Source: CAZAGD01 sp049699975 (GTDB lineage Bacteria > Desulfobacterota > SM23-61). From it: a stretch of 9,332 nt of DNA. The stretch's first letter is position 1. The number at the start of each line of letters is the position of its first letter. The DNA lies in NCBI GenBank assembly GCA_049699975.1, contig JBNAWB010000142.1, positions 1-9,332 on the forward strand. Reading direction: 5' to 3'. Under the pieces are notes generated by a model that did no database searches, was not told the origin of the DNA, and saw only the letters and a program-made list of their open reading frames with translations. This document shows positions 1 through 7,231 of this stretch, piece after piece. Made by a program: the position numbers and the translations under genes.

Positions 1-1
1 T

Positions 2-94
2 CTCTCCCTCCCGCCTGAAGTAGGTACGAATTTCAAAAGTGATCGACGGTCAGTTAAAAATCATATTGACAGATCAATTTTAAAGGGATAATTA
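2..94 (+). promoter_or_regulatory. Candidate promoter module upstream of the phosphorylase operon
   Basis: Three blocks are seen in order: a C-rich block CTCTCCCTCCCGCCTG (2-17), the near-palindrome TGATCGACGGTCAG (40-53; core pattern TGA-Y-CG-W-CG-R-TCA), and a perfect -35 hexamer TTGACA (66-71). The -10 is uncertain. GATAAT (87-92) matches the consensus at five of six positions but at a short 15-base spacing; TAATTA (89-94) has the ideal 17-base spacing but a poor match. The same blocks in the same order, with the same 12 bases between palindrome and TTGACA, precede the aldehyde dehydrogenase gene at the other end of the window. The near-palindrome sits about 55 bases upstream of a likely start point, which would suit an activator. 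That role is inference, and a dispersed repeat is the alternative. Confidence 0.5.
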
Positions 95-118
95 ATAACA
101 AATTTTTTATTTAATCCC
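85..118 (+). promoter_or_regulatory. AT-rich imperfect dyad in the phosphorylase leader
   Basis: GGGAT (85-89) pairs with ATCCC (114-118). The arms continue as TTAATAA (92-98) against TTATTTA (107-113) with one mismatch and a two-base bulge, around an eight-base loop. It overlaps the likely -10 and transcription start, so it could be an operator or a leader hairpin. It is not followed by a T-run beyond the stem, so a terminator is unlikely. Function is unknown. Confidence 0.35.
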
Positions 119-133
119 AAACTTTTCCTAATT

Positions 134-151
134 TCTCCTTCGGGCAGGAGG
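134..151 (+). promoter_or_regulatory. Ribosome binding site partly enclosed in a small hairpin
   Basis: AGGAGG (146-151) is a strong Shine-Dalgarno sequence six bases before the ATG at 158 and fixes that start. CTCCT (135-139) is its exact complement across a six-base loop, giving a five-pair stem, plus a possible U-G pair, that would cover the site in the mRNA. The stem is short and may melt easily, so a regulatory effect is only possible. Confidence 0.45.
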
Positions 152-157
152 CCTTTT

Positions 158-2707
158 ATGAAAGATGTTATTGTTTATACCGTAGTTCCCACCCTTCCTG
201 AACGGCTGCTCCCCTTAATGGAGATGGCTAAAAATCTTTGGTTTAGCTGGAACTTGGAGGCTATCGATCTTTTTCGCTCCATTGACCAGCATCTTTGGGA
301 AGAAACTAATCACAACCCCCTCGCCCTCTTAAGTCGCTTAAACCAAGACCGCCTTCAAGAGCTCTTAGGAGACGAAGGTTTTCTCTCCGAAATGGATCGC
401 ATTTATGGGGATTTCAAAAGATATACGGAAAAAGGCAAGCCATATCATTTTGGTCTGGAAACTCCTTTTGCTTTCACTGTCGCTTATTTCTCTGCCGAAT
501 ATGGGCTCACTGATTGTTTGCCTATTTATTCGGGGGGATTAGGAGTCTTAGCAGGTGATCACCTAAAGTCGGCCAGCGATCTGCGTATTCCCATTGTAGG
601 GGTAGGGTTATTTTACCAAAAAGGTTACTTTCGGCAGTACCTCAATGTAGACGGCTGGCAACAGGAAACCTATCCCGATAATGAATTTCATCTCTTGCCC
701 GCCACTCTCGAAAAAGAAGATAATGGGAATCCTTTAACCATTGAAGTACCTATTAAAGACCGGCAAGTAAAAGTTCACGTTTGGCGCATTGACGTGGGTC
801 GAGTCCCGCTTTATATGCTGGATACTAATACCATCGCTAACCGCGATGAAGACCGAGATATTACTTCAGCCCTTTACGCCGGTGATCGAGAAATGAGGTT
901 GAAACAGGAAATTGTCTTGGGCATTGGGGGAGTAAGAGTTTTAGATCGTCTGGGCTATCAACCGGCTGTATATCATATGAATGAAGGCCACTGCTCCCTG
1001 GTGATCTTAGAAAGAATTCTATTGCTCATGACTAAACACCGCCTCTCTTTTGCCGAAGCCAGGGAAGCTGTATATGCCAGCAGTGTTTTTACCACTCATA
1101 CCCCAGTACCCGCGGGGATTGATATATTTGATCGTTCACTAGTTGAAAATTTGTTGGGAGACTATCTCTGCTGCTCAGGGGTCCCTTTACCGGCTTTTTT
1201 TGAACTGGGAGCCATAGATATTAAACCAAATGAGCCATTGAATATGGCTGTCTTGGCCTTGAAGAATTGTACAAAAGTTAATGGCGTGAGCGAGTTGCAT
1301 AAAAAAGTCTCCCGCAGAATGTGGCAACAAATCTGGCCAGTTCTCCCAGAAATGGACATTCCCATCGAAAGTGTGACAAATGGTATCCACACTCCCTCTT
1401 ACATCTCCGATGACATGAGTCGTTTGTTCAATCGCTACTTAGGAAGGAAATGGTCAGAAGATCCGGATAACGTAAAGGTCTGGGAGCGGGTTAACCAAAT
1501 ACCTGATGCCGAATTATGGCGGGCCCATGAACGCCGCCGCGAAAGATTAGTTGCTTTTACCCGGCAAAGGCTTTACGAACAACTGGCCCGCAAAGGCGCT
1601 CCCCAAAGCGATCTGCAAGCGGCCAGTGAAGTATTAAATCCCGAAGCACTGACCATTGGTTTTGCACGCCGCTTCGCCCTTTATAAAAGAGGAGATTTAA
1701 TCTTCAAAGATCCCGAGCGTCTGGCCAAGATATTAAACGACCCACAAAAGCCCGTGCAGATCATTTTTGCGGGTAAAGCTCACCCCCAAGACCACGAAGG
1801 GAAGATGGTCATCAAAAATATCTTTCACTTTGCTCAACGCCCAGAATTCCGGCACAAGGTAGCTTTTATAGAGGACTATGATTTAAATGTAGCGCGCTAC
1901 ATGGTTCAAGGATGTGATGTGTGGTTGAATAACCCCCGGCGTCCGCTGGAAGCGTGCGGCACCAGTGGGATGAAAGCCGCAGCCAACGGCGCTTTGAATA
2001 TGAGTGTGCTCGATGGCTGGTGGGCTGAAGGCTATCATCCTGACTTGGGTTGGGCCATTGGCTCTGGGGAAGAATACGAGGACTACGCTTATCAAAATTT
2101 GGTAGAAAGCCAAGCTATTTATGATCTGTTAGAAAGACATGTGGTTCCCCTCTTTTACGAACGAGGTAAAGATAACCTTCCCCGCAATTGGATTAAAGCT
2201 ATGAAAAAATCTATGTCCACTCTTACCGCTCGTTTCTGCGCCCATCGTATGCTTCAGGATTATACGCATCATTTTTACCTTCCTTTAGCTCTTAACTGGG
2301 AAAGAATATCCGCTAATGATTTTAAGGAAATCCGCTCTTTCGCCGCCTGGGCAGAACAACTACGCCAAAATTGGCCTCAGCTTAAGATTTTGGAAAAACA
2401 AGCCGAGATGAAAAGAGTTATTGCCCTGGGCGATACGCTCAAAGTTAAAGTAAATACTTTTTTGGGAAAAATCTCCCCCCAAGACATTTCTGTAGAAATA
2501 TACTACGGGCCAATCGATTCTAAGGCTGATTTCCTTGACCGAGATACTATCACTCTCCACGAATTTTCCACCGAAGGTTCCTTGACTATCTTCTGGGGAG
2601 AAATTCCTTGCCCCCGCGTAGGCCGATTTGCTTTCAAAGTTCGTATTCTTCCAGCTCACCCCTTATTAGGGAATCCGTATTCCCTCGGCCTTATTCTTTG
2701 GGGATAA
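158..2707 (+). CDS. glgP: Alpha-glucan (glycogen/starch/maltodextrin) phosphorylase
   Basis: Cytoplasmic PLP enzyme that cleaves terminal alpha-1,4-linked glucose from glycogen or maltodextrins with phosphate, giving glucose-1-phosphate. At 849 residues it has the length and layout of the bacterial/archaeal alpha-glucan phosphorylase branch that carries an N-terminal DUF3417 domain (about residues 13-105), not the animal/E. coli GlgP branch. Visible motifs are YFSAEYGL (110-117), LPIYSGGLGVLAGDH (121-135), HMNEGH (273-278), the basic phosphate-site stretch FARRFALYKR (502-511) and EACGTSGMK (598-606), whose K606 should form the Schiff base with PLP. The C-terminus ends in the family-typical region around NPYSLGLILWG. 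No animal-type N-terminal regulatory segment is apparent. The ATG follows AGGAGG at six bases. It is the first gene of a four-gene + strand run and is tightly followed by apbE. The symbol is used in the broad sense; the preferred glucan length cannot be read from sequence. Confidence 0.95.
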   Translation: MKDVIVYTVVPTLPERLLPLMEMAKNLWFSWNLEAIDLFRSIDQHLWEETNHNPLALLSRLNQDRLQELLGDEGFLSEMDRIYGDFKRYTEKGKPYHFGLETPFAFTVAYFSAEYGLTDCLPIYSGGLGVLAGDHLKSASDLRIPIVGVGLFYQKGYFRQYLNVDGWQQETYPDNEFHLLPATLEKEDNGNPLTIEVPIKDRQVKVHVWRIDVGRVPLYMLDTNTIANRDEDRDITSALYAGDREMRLKQEIVLGIGGVRVLDRLGYQPAVYHMNEGHCSLVILERILLLMTKHRLSFAEAREAVYASSVFTTHTPVPAGIDIFDRSLVENLLGDYLCCSGVPLPAFFELGAIDIKPNEPLNMAVLALKNCTKVNGVSELHKKVSRRMWQQIWPVLPEMDIPIESVTNGIHTPSYISDDMSRLFNRYLGRKWSEDPDNVKVWERVNQIPDAELWRAHERRRERLVAFTRQRLYEQLARKGAPQSDLQAASEVLNPEALTIGFARRFALYKRGDLIFKDPERLAKILNDPQKPVQIIFAGKAHPQDHEGKMVIKNIFHFAQRPEFRHKVAFIEDYDLNVARYMVQGCDVWLNNPRRPLEACGTSGMKAAANGALNMSVLDGWWAEGYHPDLGWAIGSGEEYEDYAYQNLVESQAIYDLLERHVVPLFYERGKDNLPRNWIKAMKKSMSTLTARFCAHRMLQDYTHHFYLPLALNWERISANDFKEIRSFAAWAEQLRQNWPQLKILEKQAEMKRVIALGDTLKVKVNTFLGKISPQDISVEIYYGPIDSKADFLDRDTITLHEFSTEGSLTIFWGEIPCPRVGRFAFKVRILPAHPLLGNPYSLGLILWG

Positions 2708-2714
2708 ATTCTTT

Positions 2715-3758
2715 ATGACCTTCTCTAAAGGGGGTGGAAAAATTTTTTTAAGCCTTAACTTTTTATTTTTCTTTTGTCTTGGTCCATTTATTGCCCAACC
2801 CCCTTTAGCCTTCGCCCAAAATAAAGATCCCCTTATTTTTCAGCAAAGTCGGATAATCATGGGCACAAATATAGAGATTATAATTTCCCATCCTGAACCT
2901 CGCCAAGCAAAGATCGCCCTGGAGGAAGCATTTCAAGAAATGGAAAAGATCGACCGTTTAATGAGCTCTTACCGTGCCGATAGTGAAGTAAGCGAGTTAA
3001 ATCGCCAGGCTGGTAAAAAGGCCTGTCGAGTTTCCGCAGACACCCTACGGGTTATGGAGCGGGCAATTTATTTTTCCCGTCTTTCTGGAGGAGCTTTTGA
3101 TATTACCATTGCTCCTCTCTTGCGCCTCTGGGATTTCAAGCAGCAAAAAATCCCGGCGGCGGAGCAAATAAAGAAAGCTTTGAAAAAAATCGGTTATCAA
3201 AAAATCAACATTAAACCAGCTGCTTCTGAAGTTTTTCTATCTGATCCAGGAATGGCCATTGATTTAGGAGCCATTGCTAAAGGATATGCCGTGGATCAAG
3301 CCTGCACTGCTTTGGTCAAAAGGGGCGTAGCCAATTATTTGGTTAATGCGGGGGGAGATCTAAGAACTCAGGGATGGAAAGAAAAGGGACAACCCTGGAT
3401 AATTGGTCTCCAACACCCCCGCGTAAAAGATGCTTTAATAGCCAAGGTTCACTTATCCGCAGCTGCTCTGGCTACTTCTGGTGATTATGAAAAATTTTTT
3501 ATTAAAAATGGAGAGCGCTATCATCATCTGCTCAATCCGTTAACTGGCCAACCAAGCCACCAATGTCAAAGCGTTACCGTTATGGCCCCTTCCGCGATAG
3601 ATGCCGATGCCTTGGCCACCAGTGTATTTATTCTTGGACCGGATCAAGGGTTTGCTTTAATTGGCAAACTATCTGATATTCATGCTCTCATAGTGGATCA
3701 ACGCGGGCGCGTTTTGCTATCACCTAATTGGCCAAAAGGAATTATTCACCCTCCTTAA
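2715..3758 (+). CDS. apbE: FAD:protein FMN transferase (ApbE family), secreted
   Basis: Transfers FMN from FAD to a Thr or Ser of extracytoplasmic or membrane flavoproteins, classically RnfG/RnfD and NqrB/NqrC. The length, 347 residues, is typical. The N-terminus has a Sec signal: basic K5/K9, a hydrophobic run at 10-27, and AFA before Q35, a good signal peptidase I site. Cys21 lies in FFFC, which is a poor lipobox, so a lipoprotein is less likely. Family motifs are MGT (49-51), GGAFDITIAPLLRLWDF (125-141), DLGAIAKGYAVD (183-194), NAGGDLRTQG (211-220), HHLLNPLTG (270-278) and DADALAT (296-302), which contains expected Mg-binding residues. It starts 7 bases after the phosphorylase stop, with only a weak GGGGA-like ribosome site, so translational coupling is likely. 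No recognisable target flavoprotein is in the window, and the link with glucan breakdown is unclear. Confidence 0.94.
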   Translation: MTFSKGGGKIFLSLNFLFFFCLGPFIAQPPLAFAQNKDPLIFQQSRIIMGTNIEIIISHPEPRQAKIALEEAFQEMEKIDRLMSSYRADSEVSELNRQAGKKACRVSADTLRVMERAIYFSRLSGGAFDITIAPLLRLWDFKQQKIPAAEQIKKALKKIGYQKINIKPAASEVFLSDPGMAIDLGAIAKGYAVDQACTALVKRGVANYLVNAGGDLRTQGWKEKGQPWIIGLQHPRVKDALIAKVHLSAAALATSGDYEKFFIKNGERYHHLLNPLTGQPSHQCQSVTVMAPSAIDADALATSVFILGPDQGFALIGKLSDIHALIVDQRGRVLLSPNWPKGIIHPP

Positions 3759-3785
3759 AAATCTCTTCCCCCGCCCTCCAGAATG

Positions 3786-3816
3786 TGTTATATTTTTGAC
3801 CAAAATTTAAAGGAGG
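3786..3816 (+). promoter_or_regulatory. Candidate extended -10 promoter and strong ribosome site before the LarA-like gene
   Basis: TGTTATATT (3786-3794) reads as an extended -10 (TG, one base, TATATT). The -35 position 17 bases upstream, TTCCCC, is poor, as is usual for extended -10 promoters. AAAGGAGG (3809-3816) lies six bases before the ATG at 3823 and strongly supports that start. The 64-base gap after apbE suggests the downstream pair may be transcribed partly on its own. Confidence 0.4.
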
Positions 3817-3822
3817 AAGAAC

Positions 3823-5103
3823 ATGGAGAATTGGCCCCGCATATTTAAAATTCATCAGAAAATTGCTACTCCGCGACTGGCCGATGTGGAAAAAGAGATG
3901 CACCAACTTCTTGACCGCTTTAATTTAGCGGCTAAAGTTAAACCCGGAGAGAGAATAGCTATAACTGCTGGCAGCCGCGGCATTCGTGATAAAGCAAAGA
4001 TTCTGCGCGTCATCGTCAGCCGTTTGCAGAGTCTGCAAGCTAAACCATTTATCGTCCCCTGTATGGGTTCTCATGGTGGAGCTACGGCCGAAGGTCAAGT
4101 AAAGGTATTACAGCACTTGGGCATAACCGAGGAATTTGTGGGGGCACCCATAGTCTCCTCCATGGAAGTAAAAGAGATCGGGCGGACTAAATTTGGCACG
4201 CCTGTCCTTATTGACCGGAACATCTGTGAGCAGGCCGATAAAATTATCGTCGTCAACAGGATTAAACCGCATACTGATTTCGACTTCGATATCGAGAGCG
4301 GCTTAAATAAAATGATGATTATTGGTATGGGCAAACATAAGGGTGCTCTAATGGCCCATCGCCTCACTATCAAATATGGGTTTGCCACCATGTTTACCGA
4401 AATTCAACCCATAATTTTAAAAGCCCTTCCCTTCTTTTTTGGCGTGGGCATTATTGAGAATCAATACGACCAAACTGCGTCTTTACATCTCCTCACCCCG
4501 GAAAATTTTTGGGAAGGTGAAAAACCTTTGCTTAAGAAAGCAAAAGAAATTATGCCCCGTTTACCATTTAAGCAGATCGACATCTTAGTGGTCGATGAAA
4601 TCGGCAAAAATATCAGTGGCGCTGGTTTAGATCCTAATGTAACTGGGCGCCTATATTTTATAGGTAGTCCGCCTCTTAAAGAACCTAAAATTACCCGTAT
4701 TTTCGTCCGCGACCTTACTCCTGAAACCGAAGGAAACGCCATCGGTATTGGTTTTGCAGAATATACTACCAAACGCCTAGTTAAAAAGATCGACCCCGTG
4801 GCTACAGCCATTAACTGCATTACCGGAATGGGCCCAGAATGTGGCCGCATCCCCTTAGCTTTTGATCAAGATCGAGAAGCTTTGCAGGCCGCTTTTGACA
4901 ACTCCGGTGTCTTGGACATCAAAGATCTGCGCTTAGTCTGGATCAAAAACACTTTGGAATTAGAATACCTTTGGGCTTCTGAAGCTATGCTGGCCGAAGC
5001 CAAAGCAAACCCTAATCTGGAAGTGGTCTCTGATTTGCAAGAAATTCCCTTCGACGCTCAAGGAAATATGGTCATGGAATGGCCTCCCCGCTGGGCAGAT
5101 TAA
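3823..5103 (+). CDS. LarA-like (DUF2088) protein, probable nickel-pincer isomerase of unknown substrate
   Basis: A 426-residue soluble protein without signal peptide or membrane segment. The N-terminal half matches the lactate racemase (LarA) N-terminal domain: GSHGGAT (82-88), NRIKPHTDFDFD (145-156) and SGLNKMMIIGMGKHKGA (159-175). LarA proteins racemise or epimerise alpha-hydroxy acids through a hydride step on a nickel-pincer nucleotide bound covalently to a lysine. H84, H150, K163 and H179 fit LarA H108, H174, K184 and H200: the first two are 66 apart in both proteins and the Lys-to-last-His distance is 16 in both, while the middle distance is 13 instead of 10. This mapping is by eye. The C-terminal half (about 250-426), with GPECGRIPLAF (337-347), is well formed, but its substrate is not recognisable. 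LarB, LarC and LarE, which make the cofactor, are not in the window. It lies 49 bases upstream of the alcohol dehydrogenase. True lactate racemase activity is not implied. Confidence 0.8.
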   Translation: MENWPRIFKIHQKIATPRLADVEKEMHQLLDRFNLAAKVKPGERIAITAGSRGIRDKAKILRVIVSRLQSLQAKPFIVPCMGSHGGATAEGQVKVLQHLGITEEFVGAPIVSSMEVKEIGRTKFGTPVLIDRNICEQADKIIVVNRIKPHTDFDFDIESGLNKMMIIGMGKHKGALMAHRLTIKYGFATMFTEIQPIILKALPFFFGVGIIENQYDQTASLHLLTPENFWEGEKPLLKKAKEIMPRLPFKQIDILVVDEIGKNISGAGLDPNVTGRLYFIGSPPLKEPKITRIFVRDLTPETEGNAIGIGFAEYTTKRLVKKIDPVATAINCITGMGPECGRIPLAFDQDREALQAAFDNSGVLDIKDLRLVWIKNTLELEYLWASEAMLAEAKANPNLEVVSDLQEIPFDAQGNMVMEWPPRWAD

Positions 5104-5152
5104 TCTGGGGAGTAAATTATTTGGCTAATATTTTTTAGCAGAGGGAGGGAGA

Positions 5153-6256
5153 ATGAAAGCCAAAGCTGCCATCCTTTTTGAAGTAGGTAAAAAATTAGAT
5201 TTACAAGAAGTGGAGGTAGAACCTCCTCGGCCGGGTGAAGTTTTATTGAAAATGGCTGCGGCCGGTATCTGCCATAGCGATTTACATGTAATGACTGGCC
5301 ATTTGGCCGCCCCGCTGCCAGCCATCTTGGGGCACGAAGGATCGGGAGTGGTGGCCGAAGTTGGCCACGGAGTTCACCATCTAAAACCTGGTGATAAAGT
5401 CATCCCCCTTTGGCGACTCTCCTGTGGAGTATGCGAATATTGTAGTTCTGAAAGACCGGCCCTTTGCCCAGAAGGCACCCAAATCCGGATGACTGGGAAA
5501 TTGCTCGATGGTACTACTCGTTTTAAATATGCCGGCCAGGAAATAAAACACTTCGCTGGTGTTTCCAGCTTCTCTGAATACACTGTCGTGCCGGCGCGGG
5601 CCGTAGTTAAAATTCCTGCCGACTTCCCTTTAGAAAAAGCAGCTTTGCTTGGTTGCGGGGTAATCACCGGAGTGGGCGCAGTAATTAATGCGGCTCGGGT
5701 TAAACCTGGGAGCAGCGTAGTCGTCTTTGGTTGTGGCGGCGTGGGGATAAATGTCGTTCAAGGAGCTGCTTTAGCAGGGGCCGAAAAGATTATCGGCGTA
5801 GATATTCTGCCCAATAAACTAAACTACGCCCGCACCTTTGGGGCTACCCATACGATCAACGCTAAAGAAGTAAATCCAGTTGAAGCCGTGCGGGCGCTGA
5901 CTAACGGCCGAGGCGTGGATTATGCCTTCGAGGTAATTGGCCAACCGGCCACTATCCGGCAGGCTTACGACTGCTTAGCTAAGCGGGGAATGGGCGTAGT
6001 CGTCGGCGTAACGCCCATGACTGCGGAAGTTTCCGTGCCCATCATGACTCTGGTCTTTGAAGAGCGCATCTTGACTGGATCAGTTTATGGCTCCAGTCGG
6101 CCGTGGATTGATATACCCATGCTTATTAATCTATATCAGGCTGGAAAAATTAAGCTTGATGAGCTCTTGACGGCCCGTTACCCCTTCTCCCAGATTAATG
6201 AAGCTTACGAGGCTTTGGAACGGGGAGAAGGATTGCGCAGCATCGTTACTTTTTAA
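5153..6256 (+). CDS. Zinc-dependent medium-chain alcohol dehydrogenase
   Basis: A 367-residue NAD(P)-dependent dehydrogenase of the class III-like (AdhC/COG1062-type) branch; it should interconvert an alcohol and an aldehyde or ketone in the cytoplasm. Catalytic zinc ligands are C40 (GICHSD), H61 (GHEGSG) and C168 (LGCGV). The four structural zinc cysteines are C91, C94, C97 and C105 in the usual C-x2-C-x2-C-x7-C spacing. The Rossmann glycine motif is GCGGVG (193-198). D217 at the end of the second strand (IIGVD) favours NAD over NADP. A branch-typical DGTTRF lies at 119-124. Length and motifs are complete. A GGGAGGG ribosome site stands just before the ATG. It is last in the + strand run and probably co-transcribed with the LarA-like gene, whose product may lead to its substrate. 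The exact substrate cannot be named; glutathione-formaldehyde activity is possible but unsupported. Confidence 0.92.
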   Translation: MKAKAAILFEVGKKLDLQEVEVEPPRPGEVLLKMAAAGICHSDLHVMTGHLAAPLPAILGHEGSGVVAEVGHGVHHLKPGDKVIPLWRLSCGVCEYCSSERPALCPEGTQIRMTGKLLDGTTRFKYAGQEIKHFAGVSSFSEYTVVPARAVVKIPADFPLEKAALLGCGVITGVGAVINAARVKPGSSVVVFGCGGVGINVVQGAALAGAEKIIGVDILPNKLNYARTFGATHTINAKEVNPVEAVRALTNGRGVDYAFEVIGQPATIRQAYDCLAKRGMGVVVGVTPMTAEVSVPIMTLVFEERILTGSVYGSSRPWIDIPMLINLYQAGKIKLDELLTARYPFSQINEAYEALERGEGLRSIVTF

Positions 6257-6277
6257 TGAGCCGCTTATAGTTAGAGA

Positions 6278-7087
6278 TTAAGGGGCAGCTTTCCTGTGGA
6301 AAGTGCGGGCAAATGCTGCCCCTTGTTCTTGACAAAATTTAAAGATGATATCTACATCCCAGCCCACGCAAAAATGCTTCACCCCCATCTTTAAATAAGG
6401 TTCCGCATCTTTGAAATGGGCTAATTCTACGCGAGGAGCAATGCCCATCTTGAGGGCTGTCTCTATAGTATAGCGTTCGGCTTCTTTGACTCGGGGATGA
6501 TTCCATTGGCCGGGAATGCCAATGGACATGGAGAAATCAGCCGGACCAAATTGTACCATGTCTATTCCTTTAACCGCAAGGATTGCTTCTAAGTTATTTA
6601 TGGCTGACTCCTTTTCGATCATTAAAGCCACCACTCCCTCTTCCAATTGCTCCACATATGCCGCAGACCCTGGGCCTAACACATAGCCCACATCTCGTCT
6701 CATGGCCGCTCCTACTATCCCCTTAGTCTGCGGTGTCTCTGCTCGGGCCGCAGCTACTGCTTCTTCCGCATCTTTTACGCTACGGATGTCCGCAAAGAGG
6801 AGATTGGGAATCCCTGAACCAATGGCCCGGCCCGCTAAAAAAGCCCTCGGTTCCTGATCAATCTTCATCATGGCTGACAGATGTTCGAAAAGGTCAACAG
6901 CTCGGCCAAAATTTTCCAAAGCATAGAGATCAAAGGGGGCATACTCGCCTACAAATTCCACATAATCAATCGCCCCACTATGCCCGATAACTTCCACTAA
7001 GCCAGGCCAAGTGGAATGAACATGGATGCCTAAAGTTGGCTGCCCAGCCCGCAATAACTCGCGCAACATATTCTTTCTTTTTCTCAT
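6278..7087 (-). CDS. HpcH/HpaI aldolase-fold protein with altered active site
   Basis: A 269-residue protein of the HpcH/HpaI aldolase/citrate lyase family, whose typical members are metal-dependent class II aldolases cleaving 4-hydroxy-2-oxo acids to pyruvate and an aldehyde. Expected metal ligands are present: E158 in ALMIE and D184 in GPADFS, 26 residues apart as in E. coli HpcH (E149/D175). The usual catalytic His in the EH(A/G)P motif is replaced, since the motif reads EYAPFDL with Y49. The usual pyruvate-binding Arg position appears as K75 in MMKID. Placement is by eye but the flanking matches are clear. It may therefore use another mechanism or substrate. ATG at 7087 follows AAAGGA at about nine bases; Met7 is an alternative start. 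Its stop lies 21 bases from the stop of the convergent alcohol dehydrogenase. It has its own promoter and is separated from the upstream aldehyde dehydrogenase by about 500 bases. Confidence 0.85.
   Translation of the reverse strand: MRKRKNMLRELLRAGQPTLGIHVHSTWPGLVEVIGHSGAIDYVEFVGEYAPFDLYALENFGRAVDLFEHLSAMMKIDQEPRAFLAGRAIGSGIPNLLFADIRSVKDAEEAVAAARAETPQTKGIVGAAMRRDVGYVLGPGSAAYVEQLEEGVVALMIEKESAINNLEAILAVKGIDMVQFGPADFSMSIGIPGQWNHPRVKEAERYTIETALKMGIAPRVELAHFKDAEPYLKMGVKHFCVGWDVDIIFKFCQEQGAAFARTFHRKAAP
6280..6324. repeat. Inverted repeat at the convergent gene ends, possible weak terminator
   Basis: AAGGGGCAGC (6280-6289) and GCTGCCCCTT (6315-6324) are perfect ten-base inverted arms. A smaller hairpin CTTTCC-TGT-GGAAAG (6289-6303) is nested between them. 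The structure lies inside the last codons of the HpcH-like gene and just beyond the alcohol dehydrogenase stop, where a shared terminator would be expected. Neither strand has a clean T-run after the stem, so intrinsic termination would be weak. Confidence 0.35.
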
Positions 7088-7119
7088 TTCTCTCTTTCCT
7101 TTTGATTCTTTATTTGCTT

Positions 7120-7139
7120 GCCGATTTTAATTAATCGCC
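7120..7139. promoter_or_regulatory. Candidate operator at the transcription start of the HpcH-like gene
   Basis: The near-palindrome has arms CGATT (7122-7126) and AATCG (7133-7137) around TTAATT, extended by an outer G-C pair (7120/7139) after one mismatch. It lies immediately downstream of the -10 hexamer and would cover the transcription start, the classic position for a repressor. The binding protein is unknown and no regulator gene is in the window. Confidence 0.35.
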
Positions 7140-7168
7140 AATATAAAAACATAACAAGAAATTGTCAA
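7140..7168 (-). promoter_or_regulatory. Sigma-70-type promoter of the HpcH-like gene
   Basis: Read on the - strand, TTGACA (7168-7163) is followed by a 17-base spacer and TATATT (7145-7140). This is a perfect -35, a five-of-six -10 and ideal spacing, the best promoter in the window. The predicted start near 7133 gives a leader of about 45 bases before the ATG at 7087. It shows that the gene need not depend on read-through from the upstream aldehyde dehydrogenase. Confidence 0.65.
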
Positions 7169-7204
7169 GTTATTAGGGCGAGATCTCTGGAAAACCAATT
7201 TTTC

Positions 7205-7231
7205 GTCACTCCTGCGGAAGCAGGAGTCCAG
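7205..7231. repeat. Dispersed palindromic repeat of the 'TPAEAGVQ' type
   Basis: ACTCCTGC (7208-7215) and GCAGGAGT (7220-7227) form a perfect eight-pair stem closed by GGAA, a GNRA-type tetraloop. The flanks GTC and CCAG complete the pattern of the common intergenic repeat usually written GTCATTCCCGC...GCGGGAATCCAG. One frame reads VTPAEAGVQ, a familiar spurious peptide from such repeats. Only one copy is in the window; membership of a genome-wide family is from general knowledge. Confidence 0.7.

Noticed and set aside
6280..6324. Strong bidirectional terminator between the convergent genes
   Set aside because: The arms are perfect, but the loop is long (25 bases) and no T-run follows on either strand, so it is kept only as a weak candidate.
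7208..7227. Possible CRISPR repeat unit
   Set aside because: Only one copy is present, with no regularly spaced repeats or cas genes.
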